Notes under the pieces: model-generated
Told to the model about the DNA's origin: nothing
Databases searched by the model: none
The model's input: only the letters and a program-made list of their open reading frames with translations
Translations under genes and position numbers: made by a program
Part shown: positions 1 through 7,774 of the stretch, piece after piece
Numbering within the stretch: position 1 is the stretch's first letter
How the letters are laid out: each line of letters begins with the position of its first letter
Assembly: GCF_001435235.1 (NCBI RefSeq)
Contig: NZ_AZGB01000001.1
Location: 1 to 64,000 of the forward strand
Direction of reading: 5' to 3'
Origin: Liquorilactobacillus ghanensis DSM 18630
GTDB taxonomy: Bacteria; Bacillota; Bacilli; Lactobacillales; Lactobacillaceae
DNA length: 64,000 nucleotides

Positions 1-1364
1 GTAATTTTACCGCTGAAATATACTCTTTTATAGACGGTCGATTATTAGGTGCTTACAAAAGAAACCAAGCCATTGCTGTCTTAGGAACCACTCAAGGATT
101 GGCTGCAGCTTTTGGTCCCACAATTGGTGGTTTGGTGACACAATTTTTTGGCTGGCAAGGAATTTTTTATATTAATGTACCATTAATTTTAATAGCAATA
201 GGCTTATGTGTTATTTTATTGCCACTGAAAAATGAACCTACAGTGCATGCCAAGCTAGATTTACTAGGAATGTTTTTAGCAGTTATTACTTTGCTCTCAT
301 TGGTTCTAGCACTTGTTAAGGGGAGTGATTGGGGCTGGACAAGTAGTCGGGTTATTTATCTGCTACTTATTTTTATTCTGTCATTCGGATTGTTTATTTG
401 GCGCGAGTCGATTGCTCCAGATCCGATGATTCGACTAGAGTTATTTAAATATCGTGATTTTACCGGATCAGTAATTGTAACAGTTCTTTCAGGAATGTTT
501 TTTGTCGGTATGATGGTTCTAATGCCAAGCTTTTTTACCAATGTTCAGGGGCATACAGAACTAGAAGCTGCATTAATGATTACTCCAGCTTCAGTAATGC
601 TATTTTTATTTTCTCCAGTCAGTAGTTTTTTATTAAATAAAATAAGCAGTAGAACTTTAATTGCAAGTGGGATTGTACTTTTGGCTTTGGGCTATACTGG
701 GCTTTCGATTATGAACCCTGATATTTATTGGCAGTTTGCAATTTCCTGCATTTTAATTGGTACTGGTTATGGAACTATTATCGGGCCGCTTACGGTTCTA
801 AGTGCAGGCGATTTTACTGGCGAATTACTTACGGCTTCGCAAAGTGTAACGGGAGTATTTAGACAAATTGGTACTGTATTAGCTGTTGCTGTGTTTGTTT
901 CTTCGTTTTCATCAAATTTAAAAATAGCTCAAAATCAAGTTTGGTCAACAGCACAAATTAAAGTAAAGAAGATAGACAGCAGTCAAATTATTAAAAATAA
1001 AATATTAAGAACAACTCATCGAAATTTATTTGTTACAGAAAATTCTAAGCTAAGTAGTGAGCCAGTAATTAACTATAAAACGCAATCTAACATTATTAAA
1101 AATAAGACTCATCAATACTTAGAAAATCATAATGGATCTCAACTGCCACTCGCTACTAAAAAGAAAATTCAATTTCAAATTGCAAATATTGTGAAAAATA
1201 AAGTCAATAAAATAAATTTACAAGTTAAGAACTATCAACAAGAGATTTCTACTATTGTTAAGCAAAAAACGACAACTGCATTTATCAAACCATATCAAGT
1301 TGCAACACCGTTTGTCTGGTTATTATTGTGTACAACATTCATCTTTGAAAAAAGAAAAAACTAG
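1..1364 (+). CDS. MFS drug exporter of the DHA2 (EmrB/QacA) type, 5' end outside the window
   Basis: The reading frame is open from position 3 and the gene starts before the window, so the TTG at 99 is internal. Early visible residues include the stretch GPTIGGLV followed by WQGIFYINVP, the motif-C and following-loop pattern of drug:H+ antiporters. About nine hydrophobic membrane segments follow. DHA2 members have 14 segments and export amphiphilic drugs or metabolites across the cytoplasmic membrane. Between the penultimate segment and the last one (near residues 400-420 of the visible part) lies a strongly hydrophilic loop of about 100 residues rich in Lys, Asn and Gln, which is longer than usual. 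The stop is at 1362-1364 and the convergent GNAT gene follows after 41 bases. Substrate cannot be told from sequence. Confidence 0.85.
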   Translation, partial: NFTAEIYSFIDGRLLGAYKRNQAIAVLGTTQGLAAAFGPTIGGLVTQFFGWQGIFYINVPLILIAIGLCVILLPLKNEPTVHAKLDLLGMFLAVITLLSLVLALVKGSDWGWTSSRVIYLLLIFILSFGLFIWRESIAPDPMIRLELFKYRDFTGSVIVTVLSGMFFVGMMVLMPSFFTNVQGHTELEAALMITPASVMLFLFSPVSSFLLNKISSRTLIASGIVLLALGYTGLSIMNPDIYWQFAISCILIGTGYGTIIGPLTVLSAGDFTGELLTASQSVTGVFRQIGTVLAVAVFVSSFSSNLKIAQNQVWSTAQIKVKKIDSSQIIKNKILRTTHRNLFVTENSKLSSEPVINYKTQSNIIKNKTHQYLENHNGSQLPLATKKKIQFQIANIVKNKVNKINLQVKNYQQEISTIVKQKTTTAFIKPYQVATPFVWLLLCTTFIFEKRKN

Positions 1365-1405
1365 GTCTAATAAATCTCCAAATCAAAAAATAACATCAAG
1401 TAATT

Positions 1406-1918
1406 TTATTTTTGCAGATTTTTAAACATCAATTTACCAGGTTTATTATGTCCATCAATAGTCAATAAAATTGGTAAATTACCAATTGTTTTAAATCCGT
1501 ATTTTTGATATAGATTTATAGCTCTTGAGTTGTCAGAAAGTACCTTTAAATAAATACCGTCAATTTGCCATTTATTAGTAGCTTGATCAAGACAGGTTTC
1601 AATTAATTTACTACCGATATGCTGATTCCAATACTTTTTATCAACAGAAATAGCTAGTTCTGCCTGATTTCTGTATCTAATTCTTAGTTTTCTAGAAACC
1701 TGTGCTAACCCAACAATTTTCGTTGATTTGTCGTCCTTTGCAACAAATGAAACACTTGCTTCTAAATTATCATTAAGAAGATTAATTTTTTCCAAATTAA
1801 AAATGGAAGGAATCTCTTGATGATCTATGCCTAAATTATTAGTTTGCAAAGAAACTTTATTAATATATTTCAACAATTCTTCAGAATCACTTTTTTCGAA
1901 AAGTGTAATTTTTACCAT
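1406..1918 (-). CDS. GNAT family N-acetyltransferase
   Basis: This 170-residue protein has the GNAT fold. A Val/Ile-rich strand (KIVGLAQVSR) is followed by AELAISVDKKYWNQHIGSKL, where the QHIGSKL segment is the degenerate acetyl-CoA pyrophosphate-binding loop (usual form Q/RxxGxG/A). The C-terminal part has GIYLKVLSDNSRAINLYQKYGF, the classic end of the family with the Asn-x-x-Ala-x-x-x-Tyr-x-x-x-Gly-Phe pattern. The ATG at 1918 has a good ribosome site (gaggtgat) upstream. The acceptor substrate is unknown; family members modify amines on antibiotics, peptides or ribosomal proteins. It stands alone, convergent with the MFS gene. Confidence 0.8.
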   Translation of the reverse strand: MVKITLFEKSDSEELLKYINKVSLQTNNLGIDHQEIPSIFNLEKINLLNDNLEASVSFVAKDDKSTKIVGLAQVSRKLRIRYRNQAELAISVDKKYWNQHIGSKLIETCLDQATNKWQIDGIYLKVLSDNSRAINLYQKYGFKTIGNLPILLTIDGHNKPGKLMFKNLQK

Positions 1919-1981
1919 TTAATCACCTCGTTAATTGATTAGAATTATACAACACTAAATAAGCAATAGGCGGGTGCTTCG

Positions 1982-2041
1982 AAAAAAAATAATCAAAGAA
2001 ATCCATGAACAAATGATTATATACGAAATCTTTGATTTTTA
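1982..2041. terminator. Symmetric hairpin with A-tract and T-tract
   Basis: A perfect 9-bp inverted repeat, aatcaaaga at 1991-1999 and tctttgatt at 2029-2037, is flanked by an A-run on the left and a T-run on the right, as in a bidirectional intrinsic terminator. It lies between two divergently transcribed genes, where no terminator is expected, so the gene it once served may be lost. Confidence 0.4.
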
Positions 2042-2140
2042 TAACGATTTGATACAATAATAAATTATTAAATCGATATCAATTGGTATTGGCAAATAAT
2101 TATTGATAACAACATTGAATTATAATGAGGAAACCAGCCT

Positions 2141-3046
2141 ATGGAAAAAGAAATTAAAATTGAAAACTCAAGTGGGTCATTATCAGGTACTATACGGGTG
2201 CCAGATAATTCAAAAAAACCGGCAATAGTTTTAATTATTGCCGGTTCAGGTCCAACAGATCGTGATGGTAACAATCATTTATCTGGGAAAACTAATAATT
2301 TAAAACAACTGGCTGAGCAATTAGCCGAACACAATGTTGCTAGTTTACGTTTTGATAAAAGGGGAGTTGGTAAAAGTCAAGCTGCTGTAGTGTCGGAAAA
2401 ACAACTTAGATTACAAACTTTTGTAACTGATACTCTCGCTTGGGCAAAACATTTACGTGACTCTGCTAAGTTTAGCCAAATTTTTATCCTTGGACATAGT
2501 GAAGGCGGATTGATCGCAATTGAAGCCTGCCAGCAATTTAAAGCTGATGGATTAATTTTATTGGCAACTCCTGGTCGCAATTTAGCAAATATTTTACAAG
2601 ATCAGTTAACTCAACAATTGGCGGGGCAACCAGAATGGTTACAAAAAAGTCTGAAAATTTTGGACTCCCTGAAAAACGGAGAGCTGGTTCCACAAGTTCC
2701 CGTTGAACTGCAGGCACTGTTTCGCCCCAGTGTCCAGCCGTACTTACAATCAATTCTAAAACTTGATCCAGCTGTGGAATTGACTAAGCTAACATTGCCA
2801 ATATTATTAATCCAAGGAAATGAGGATTTACAAATTTCCGTAGCCGATGCACAACTGTTAAAGCGGGCTGTTCCAACAGCCAAATTGGCAATCATCCCGC
2901 ATATGAATCATGTTTAAAAAAATATTCCTAAGTCAGATAATAAAGCCAACTTAGCCAGTTATCAGCAACCGGATAAACCATTAGCACCAGAGTTAATTAA
3001 ACAGATAATAGAATTTTTAAATACTGAAAATTACTCAAATCAATAA
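2141..3046 (+). pseudogene. Alpha/beta hydrolase interrupted by an in-frame stop
   Basis: The first 258 codons encode an alpha/beta-hydrolase with an N-terminal beta segment, the oxyanion region IIAGSGPTDRDGN, the nucleophile elbow GHSEGG (near residue 125), an Asp in GNEDLQ and the catalytic His in the motif HMNHV at the very end. The next codon is TAA at 2915-2917. The same frame then continues without interruption for 42 codons (KNIPKSDNKANLASYQQ and so on) to TAA at 3044-3046, which is the normal C-terminal helix of such hydrolases. A single T to A change in a Leu codon (TTA to TAA) explains the break. The start ATG has a purine-rich site (atgaggaaa) upstream. All triad residues remain in the truncated product, so partial function cannot be excluded. 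A sequencing error is the other possibility. Confidence 0.8.
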
Positions 3047-3052
3047 ACTTAC

Positions 3053-3098
3053 TTGCAACTCTTATGTGGAGTTGCTTTTTTATTGCTAAAAATTCGAA
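3053..3098 (+). repeat. Terminator-containing repeat, copy A
   Basis: Stem gcaactc (3055-3061) pairs with gagttgc (3069-3075), followed by a T-run and a tail resembling the other three copies near 7406, 9917 and 10811. It sits seven bases after the end of the hydrolase frame and probably terminates that transcript. The similarity to copy B seems to continue for about 30 more bases. Confidence 0.75.
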
Positions 3099-3285
3099 AA
3101 AAAGATACTACATATGCCCTTAAAATAATTAAGCAGTCATACGTGTACATCCAAAGTCTTTTATAATTCACGGTCATAGTGCAGAACTACCCAAAAGGTA
3201 TCATTTGAACTTTTTTAATGCATTTTACAAGAGTCACCTTTAGATGATGGGTCTCCTGTAAATATGTTTTTAATTTTTTACTATA

Positions 3286-3897
3286 TTAATTTATAATAGT
3301 AGTAAAGTTTTCAGCTTTTTCACGCACATGTTCATGTCCTTTTGTCGTAGCTTTTCCTACTGGTAATAATAAGATAGGCGACCAGTCAGTCGGAAGTTCT
3401 AAAAGTTGCATTATTTTTTCAAATTGAACTCCTCTCATCGGAACAGAGTCATATCCAAATGATCTAAGTACATGCATTAGATTCATACTAAATAATCCGA
3501 TATCTAATCTAAGACCAATTTCTTCTTTATCTTCTGGATGGAAAGAATAATATGTTTGAATTCTATTTCTCTTATCACTGACTTGCGACTCATTAATAAT
3601 TTTGTATTTAAGATGTTTTTGAATTAATTGATCAACATTATAGTTCTTCTTATCTCCTAAAATTAAGAAAACAGCTGCGGCTCGTCCCACTTGTGTTTGA
3701 TTAAATGAAAAAGCTTGTAGTTTTTGTAACAGTTTTTTATTTTTAATTACAACTACCTTCCAAGGCTGTGCATTATTTCCTGATGGAGCATTTGCAGCAT
3801 GATTCAATATTTCCATAATTTCATCATTACTAATCAAAGCAGTAGCATCAAAATGACGAATTGATCTGCGCGAATCTAGACTTTTTAAAAAATTCAT
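3286..3897 (-). CDS. Nitroreductase family protein
   Basis: This 203-residue FMN enzyme belongs to the nitroreductase superfamily. The N-terminus has the typical RRSIRHFD FMN-binding motif, then HAANAPSGNNAQPWKVVVI, the conserved Ser-Gly-Asn-x-Gln-Pro-Trp segment near residues 37-44, and the C-terminal end LPVGKATTKGHEHVREK. Family members use NAD(P)H to reduce nitro compounds, quinones or related electrophiles. It is transcribed divergently from an HxlR regulator 95 bases away. In Bacillus the HxlR proteins YodB and HypR control nitroreductases in response to quinones or disulfide stress, so a detoxification role is likely by analogy. The substrate is not known. Confidence 0.85.
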   Translation of the reverse strand: MNFLKSLDSRRSIRHFDATALISNDEIMEILNHAANAPSGNNAQPWKVVVIKNKKLLQKLQAFSFNQTQVGRAAAVFLILGDKKNYNVDQLIQKHLKYKIINESQVSDKRNRIQTYYSFHPEDKEEIGLRLDIGLFSMNLMHVLRSFGYDSVPMRGVQFEKIMQLLELPTDWSPILLLPVGKATTKGHEHVREKAENFTTIIN

Positions 3898-3992
3898 TAT
3901 TTTACCTCTTTTTCTTTGTTGTTAAGATTAGTATAATTAACAGCAACAAGACAAACCAGTACGCACATTTTTGTAACTTAGGGGTTGTAACT
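3898..3992. promoter_or_regulatory. Divergent promoter and likely HxlR operator region
   Basis: This gap separates the nitroreductase (minus) from the HxlR gene (plus). It contains a TATAAT box at 3932-3937 on the plus strand, which overlaps a TATACT on the minus strand (3930-3935), and an aggggt ribosome site before the ATG at 3993. A clearly related copy of the whole block recurs at 4321-4400, suggesting that the shared parts (ttagtat, attaac, aaccagtacgcac) are functional sites. Operator assignment is inference. Confidence 0.5.
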
Positions 3993-4310
3993 ATGCAATC
4001 AACAAATCAATGGTCATGTGGAATTACCAAAATTATGGATACTTTCTCTGGAAAATGGCGGTTAAACATTCTCTGGATAATTCATAAAAATGAAGGAATT
4101 GGATTTAATCAATTAAGAAAAAATACAAACGGAATTACTAATATTATGTTGGTCCGTTCTCTTGATGCTTTGTTAGCTGATGGTTATATTTCTAAAAAAA
4201 TTACAGGAGAAAAGGCTCCATTTCATTCTGAATATTATTTAACCGACAAGGCTAAGAGTCTATTACCGCTGCTGTTGCGTCTTAATGACTGGGAAAATAA
4301 TTCAAATTAA
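3993..4310 (+). CDS. HxlR-type winged-helix transcriptional regulator
   Basis: The 105-residue protein has the HxlR/DUF24 core: a Cys at residue 9, then GKWRLNILWII, the recognition-helix part GFNQLRKNTNGITNIMLVRSL, and the wing region DGYISKK with EYYLTDKAKSLLP. The start at 3993 is chosen because of the aggggt site just upstream and because HxlR proteins are about 105-110 residues; the longer frame from 3861 would add a non-family leader. The single Cys near the N-terminus matches the redox-sensing Cys of YodB/HypR relatives. It probably represses the divergent nitroreductase and itself under electrophile control. Confidence 0.85.
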   Translation: MQSTNQWSCGITKIMDTFSGKWRLNILWIIHKNEGIGFNQLRKNTNGITNIMLVRSLDALLADGYISKKITGEKAPFHSEYYLTDKAKSLLPLLLRLNDWENNSN

Positions 4311-4320
4311 CTTTTTTTAT

Positions 4321-4400
4321 TCCTTTTCTTTGTTGAGATTTAGTATATTAACAACGTACCAAACTAGCGTGCGTATCTTTATAACTTAGGAGCTGTGGTT
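4321..4400 (+). repeat. Degenerate second copy of the HxlR/nitroreductase promoter block
   Basis: This stretch aligns with about 3909-3992: both contain ctttgttg, agattagtat or agatttagtat, attaac, aaacCAGTACGCAC or aaacTAGCGTGCGT, and tataactTAGG or gtaacttaGGGG, in the same order. No HxlR-like coding sequence follows the second copy. It is most simply a leftover of a tandem duplication or an exchange. Confidence 0.6.
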
Positions 4401-4452
4401 TCTTTTAAATTACCAAGAGGTTCTTAATTAATCCGACTAACGGGTTTAACCG

Positions 4453-4481
4453 TTGACTTGATAAACAAATTAAAGTACAAT
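4453..4481 (+). promoter_or_regulatory. Sigma-A promoter for the ABC-F leader transcript
   Basis: TTGACT at 4453-4458 and TACAAT at 4476-4481 are separated by exactly 17 bases. Transcription would start near 4488 and give a leader of about 258 nucleotides before the ABC-F start codon. Confidence 0.75.
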
Positions 4482-4487
4482 TTAACA

Positions 4488-4656
4488 AATTATATTAAAA
4501 AGGAATGTGACAAGACATTGAAATTTGCAAATCGTTAATCAGAATTAAAATCAACTGTTTTATACAGGGGGTAAGTCTGTGCGATTTGTAATAAAGGTCA
4601 ATGTCTGGATTATTTAGGTAATTAAGTATTTAATTACTAATTCATGACTTGAATAG
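4488..4656 (+). promoter_or_regulatory. Ribosome-mediated attenuation leader of the ABC-F gene
   Basis: The leader RNA has a long-range stem in which gacattga (4514-4521) pairs perfectly with tcaatgtc (4598-4605) and tgcaaatcg (4526-4534) pairs with cgatttgta (4582-4590). The second arm is inside the leader-peptide coding region at 4579-4617. A second short palindrome, gtaatta/taattac, sits near 4617-4635, just before the terminator at 4657-4700. This layout is that of antibiotic-induced attenuators of erm, vga and vmlR-type genes: a ribosome stalled on the leader would open the first stem and let the RNA refold so that the terminator does not form. The refolded state is inferred. Confidence 0.7.
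4579..4617 (+). CDS. Leader peptide of the ABC-F attenuator
   Basis: A 12-codon ORF starts at GTG 4579, has a strong ggggg ribosome site at 4567-4571, and encodes Met-Arg-Phe-Val-Ile-Lys-Val-Asn-Val-Trp-Ile-Ile before TAG. It is positioned before the intrinsic terminator and overlaps the 3' arm of the leader stem. Such short uORFs act as sensors: drug-bound ribosomes pause on them and the downstream resistance gene is read. I do not recognise the peptide as a known leader. Confidence 0.65.
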   Translation: MRFVIKVNVWII

Positions 4657-4700
4657 GTACAAAAAGCCGCTTGCAGATTATCGCAACGGCTTTTTTGTAC
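4657..4700 (+). terminator. Attenuator terminator before the ABC-F gene
   Basis: Arms gtacaaaaagccg (4657-4669) and cggcttttttgtac (4687-4700) pair almost fully, with an inner ttgc/gcaa pair, and the T-run lies in the 3' arm. It ends 45 bases before the ABC-F start codon, so it is a conditional terminator. Confidence 0.8.
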
Positions 4701-4745
4701 AATTGAACAGACATACGCCGTCATTTTTAGGGAGTGTGTTAATTT

Positions 4746-6269
4746 ATGGGAACTATTCAAATCAAGAACCTGTCATTTCGATATGACGATATGGTCAATA
4801 ATATTTTTAACCAGTTTAGTCTCAATATTGACGAAAGCTGGAAATTAGGATTAATTGGTCGAAACGGTCGTGGTAAGACGACTTTCCTAAACTTATTATT
4901 GGGAAAGTATCATTATTATGGCAAAATTCAATCTAATCTACATTTTAACTACTTTCCTCAACGAGTTAGCAATCCAACAAAAAGCGTTGTAGATGTTTTA
5001 ATGGATGTTTTGGGATTAAATAATTCTGAAGTTTGGAAAATTCAGCTGGAAATGGATCGTTTGGGATTAGCTGATAATCTATTAACTAGGACATTTTCAA
5101 CTTTAAGCCCTGGCGAGCAAACCAAGGTATTACTGGCAACACTTTTTGCCGATAAGGAAACTTTTCAATTAATTGATGAACCAACTAATCATTTAGATAT
5201 TACCGGTCGTCAAGTTGTTGCCAACTATTTAAAATCGAAGCGGGGATTTATTGTCGTTAGTCATGATCATCATTTTATTGATCAAATTATCGATCATGTG
5301 TTATCCATCGATCGAGCAAAAATTCAATTGTTCAATGGTAATTATGACACCTGGCAGCGTGAATTTGATCGTGAAAATCAGACTGAGAAGAATAAAAATA
5401 CTCATCTTCAAAATGAAATTAAACGGTTGAGTACCACTGCTAATCAAGCTAAGCATTGGGCAGATAATGCCGAGAAAAAGAAATCAAAAAAAGCTTATCG
5501 GGGTCAAAGCAATGTTAACCTTGATAAGGGCTTTTTGAGTCACAAGGCAGCTAAAGTGATGAAAAGATCCAAATCAACACTTCAACGAATGGAAGCTACA
5601 ATTGATGAAAAGAAGTTATTATTGAAAAATATTGATGATGTATCACCTTTAACATTGAATTACAAACAGTCTTATCAGCATCATGTTTTAATACTGAACG
5701 ATTTTCAGGTACAGCGGAATCAGACAATTCTAAATGAGCCCATTACGTTCGACCTAACCAAAGGTCAGCGCTTGGTTTTAGAAGGACCAAACGGATTGGG
5801 AAAGACCACATTGATTAAAGCAATTCTGGGAGAGAAACAATTAATTGCTCGTGGAAGCTTGTCTTTTAGTAAAGAAATTAAAGTGTCATACTTAACACAA
5901 GAATTTGAAAACATTTCAGGACTGCTTGAAGCATATGCAATGCAATATAATGTTGAATTACCAATGTTTCTGAATATGTTAAGAAAGCTAGGGTTTGAAC
6001 GTTCGACTTTCACTGAAGATTTGTCAGAGCTTAGTATGGGACAAAAACGAAAAATTTCGTTAGCCAGATCATTGTGTGAACCTGCCAATTTTTACATTTG
6101 GGACGAACCCTTAAATTATTTGGATGTAATTACTAGGCAACAGATTCAAGCATTAATTTTAAGAGTCCAGCCAACCATGCTATTGATTGACCATGATAGG
6201 GACTTTGTAAAAACAATTGCGACCGAACCACCAATCGAATTGAAAAAGTATCACTTGTCAGATATGTAA
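4746..6269 (+). CDS. ABC-F ATPase of the Lsa/Vga/VmlR antibiotic-resistance type
   Basis: The 507-residue protein has two ATPase domains and no membrane segment. Domain 1 has Walker A GRNGRGKTT (near residue 39), signature LSPGEQ and Walker B LIDEPTNHLD. Domain 2 has Walker A GPNGLGKTT (near 350), signature LSMGQKRK and WDEPLNYLD. A charged helical linker (about residues 190-300) separates them and would reach the ribosomal peptidyl-transferase centre. Length and N-terminal style (a FSLNI...WKLGLIGRNGRGKTT segment) match Lsa-like proteins, which protect ribosomes from lincosamides, streptogramin A and pleuromutilins. The ribosome site aggga and the upstream attenuator support a drug-inducible gene. 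The exact drug spectrum is not readable from sequence. It differs from the housekeeping ABC-F at 41129-43030. Confidence 0.85.
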   Translation: MGTIQIKNLSFRYDDMVNNIFNQFSLNIDESWKLGLIGRNGRGKTTFLNLLLGKYHYYGKIQSNLHFNYFPQRVSNPTKSVVDVLMDVLGLNNSEVWKIQLEMDRLGLADNLLTRTFSTLSPGEQTKVLLATLFADKETFQLIDEPTNHLDITGRQVVANYLKSKRGFIVVSHDHHFIDQIIDHVLSIDRAKIQLFNGNYDTWQREFDRENQTEKNKNTHLQNEIKRLSTTANQAKHWADNAEKKKSKKAYRGQSNVNLDKGFLSHKAAKVMKRSKSTLQRMEATIDEKKLLLKNIDDVSPLTLNYKQSYQHHVLILNDFQVQRNQTILNEPITFDLTKGQRLVLEGPNGLGKTTLIKAILGEKQLIARGSLSFSKEIKVSYLTQEFENISGLLEAYAMQYNVELPMFLNMLRKLGFERSTFTEDLSELSMGQKRKISLARSLCEPANFYIWDEPLNYLDVITRQQIQALILRVQPTMLLIDHDRDFVKTIATEPPIELKKYHLSDM

Positions 6270-6298
6270 AATTATTAGAAGAAGGAGAACATCTTGAG

Positions 6299-6809
6299 AT
6301 GCATACAAAACATATAGAAATTGAGAATTATGATCCAAAATGGTTATTTAATTTCAATAAAATAAAAAATATCTTAGTAGCAAAATTGGATGGATTTGTT
6401 TTGGATATTGAACATGTCGGAAGCACAGCAGTTGTTGGTCTCTGTGCCAAACCAATTTTAGATATTGATGTTGTAATTAAAGATTATTCTAACTTTGATT
6501 TGATTAAAAGGAAACTTTCAAAGTTAGGATATACATGTGAAGGTGATTTGGGGATTCCTGATCGTTTTGCATTTTGTTATGATGAAAGTAAATCTAAACT
6601 TTTCCGTCATCATTTGTATGTCTGTCCTGTTTTTTTCTGAAGCACTAAAAAAGCATATCTTTTTAAGAAACTATCTCTCAGCCCATGAAATTGAAAGAAG
6701 GGAATACTGCAAAATAAAAAGCAAGGGCGCTAAATTATATCCAGACAATATTTCGAAATATATAGAGTATAAATCTGGTTTTATTGATGAAATTTACAAA
6801 AATATGTGA
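6299..6809 (+). pseudogene. GrpB/UPF0157 family protein with a frameshift
   Basis: The first part (6299-6640) encodes the GrpB nucleotidyltransferase-like fold: YDPKWLFNFNKIKN, then VLDIEHVGSTAVVGLCAKPILDIDVV with the Gly-Ser-Thr and Asp-x-Asp active-site pattern, and ends at a stop just after the HHLYVCPV block. The remaining C-terminal half (SEALKKHIFLRNYLSAH, then GAKLYPDNISKYIEYKSGF) lies in another frame, ending at 6809. The break is at a run of seven T around 6630-6636: removing one T restores a single 169-residue frame, the normal size for the family. The start at 6299 has gaaggag upstream, 29 bases after the ABC-F stop, so the two may be co-transcribed. A homopolymer read error is possible. 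Confidence 0.8.
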
Positions 6810-6929
6810 TTATCCCTTAGCCTAGCTTGAAGGTTGATTACTTACACTAACAAAAAAGAAGATAACGGCTAATGAATTAGCTTAATTATTTGGAAGAAAT
6901 GTTTTAAAAAAGTGAGTCGGAGGTAACCA

Positions 6930-7397
6930 TTGAAATTAATTGCATATAATGACAAATTTAAAGAGCAGATAGAAACTTATCAAGTAAAAAATCTTGTCTT
7001 TACTGGACTGCCACAAAATGCTATCAAGATCTCTCAAGAAAATATAAATTATCATCCAGTATTATTGGTTAATGAATTAAACGAAATTTGTACATTCTTC
7101 ATATTAGATTATGGAGATGATAAATTTAAATATACTAATAATATAAATAGCTTATTGTTAAGAAGCTTTTCAACCAATGAACGTTTTTTGCGAAAGGGAT
7201 ATGCTCTCGCAGCTTTAAGATCATTACCTAGATATATTCAAACAAATTATCCTAACATCCAAGAAATCACTTTGGGAGTAAATAAGAGAAACGTAGCCGC
7301 TCAGAAGCTTTATGAAAAAGCCGGCTTCAAAAAAGAACCAAAAACTTATACTGGGAAAAAAGGGCCACAACTTATTTTTAGTAAAGCAATTTTATAA
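6930..7397 (+). CDS. GNAT family N-acetyltransferase
   Basis: This 155-residue protein ends with the clear GNAT signature: RSFSTNERFLRKGYALAALR, where the RKGYA segment is the acetyl-CoA pyrophosphate loop, then EITLGVNKRNVAAQKLYEK, giving Asn-x-x-Ala-x-x-x-Tyr near residue 130, followed by AGFKKEP. The N-terminal half (TGLPQNAIKISQENINYHPVL) resembles YjdJ/YesJ-like members that act on unknown amines. The start is TTG at 6930, chosen for the strong cggaggt site nine bases upstream. Transcription probably ends at the repeat terminator at 7406. Confidence 0.8.
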   Translation: MKLIAYNDKFKEQIETYQVKNLVFTGLPQNAIKISQENINYHPVLLVNELNEICTFFILDYGDDKFKYTNNINSLLLRSFSTNERFLRKGYALAALRSLPRYIQTNYPNIQEITLGVNKRNVAAQKLYEKAGFKKEPKTYTGKKGPQLIFSKAIL

Positions 7398-7403
7398 AAT
7401 AAT

Positions 7404-7453
7404 TCGCAACTCTACATTGAGAGTTGCCTTTTTGTTACACAAAATTTGAAAGT
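7404..7453 (+). repeat. Terminator-containing repeat, copy B
   Basis: Stem gcaactct (7406-7413) pairs with agagttgc (7420-7427), followed by a T-run and the tail gttacacaaaatttgaaag. The same hairpin and tail recur near 3053, 9917 and 10811. It lies nine bases after the GNAT stop and terminates that transcript. Confidence 0.8.
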
Positions 7454-7456
7454 AAG

Positions 7457-7667
7457 GTATTAGATATCCCTTTAAAATATGTTATTCCAATCTCCACAAC
7501 TTTCGATAAATTAATCTTTGAAGGAAAACTAGTATTTGTTTTTGAATTGTTGCAAAAGTCCCTTATCGGAGAAACAAGCCGAATTAATTGAAGTTCAAAT
7601 CCCAGCAAGGGTTGATTTAAAAACTTTTGAAAATATTACCAAGCGAAAGATTATATACAAGAAATGA
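7457..7667 (+). pseudogene. Remnant of an unrecognised gene
   Basis: Two overlapping open stretches read like parts of one protein: frame 2 from about 7457 to the TGA at 7589 (VLDIPLKYVIPISTTF, then FEGKLVFVFELLQKSL) and frame 3 from about 7563 to the TGA at 7665 (LSEKQAELIEVQIPARVDL, then FENITKRKI). A frameshift near 7562 would join them into roughly 70 residues. There is no start codon with a ribosome site. I do not recognise the family. The first residues resemble a short open stretch after repeat copy A. Confidence 0.4.
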
Positions 7668-7774
7668 TTCTGGTGCTAAAGTTTAAGTATTATTATTCAT
7701 CAATTGTTTAATGATTCTTTTTTTCAATAAATGGTAATAATAGACTATAACGTTAGCAGAAAGTAGATGCTAAA

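Noticed and set aside
99-1364. MFS gene starting at TTG 99
   Set aside because: The frame is open upstream to position 3 and the residues before 99 fit the family, so the gene starts outside the window.
3861-4310. Longer HxlR protein of 149 residues
   Set aside because: The first 44 codons cross the divergent promoter and do not resemble the family; a clear ribosome site precedes the ATG at 3993.
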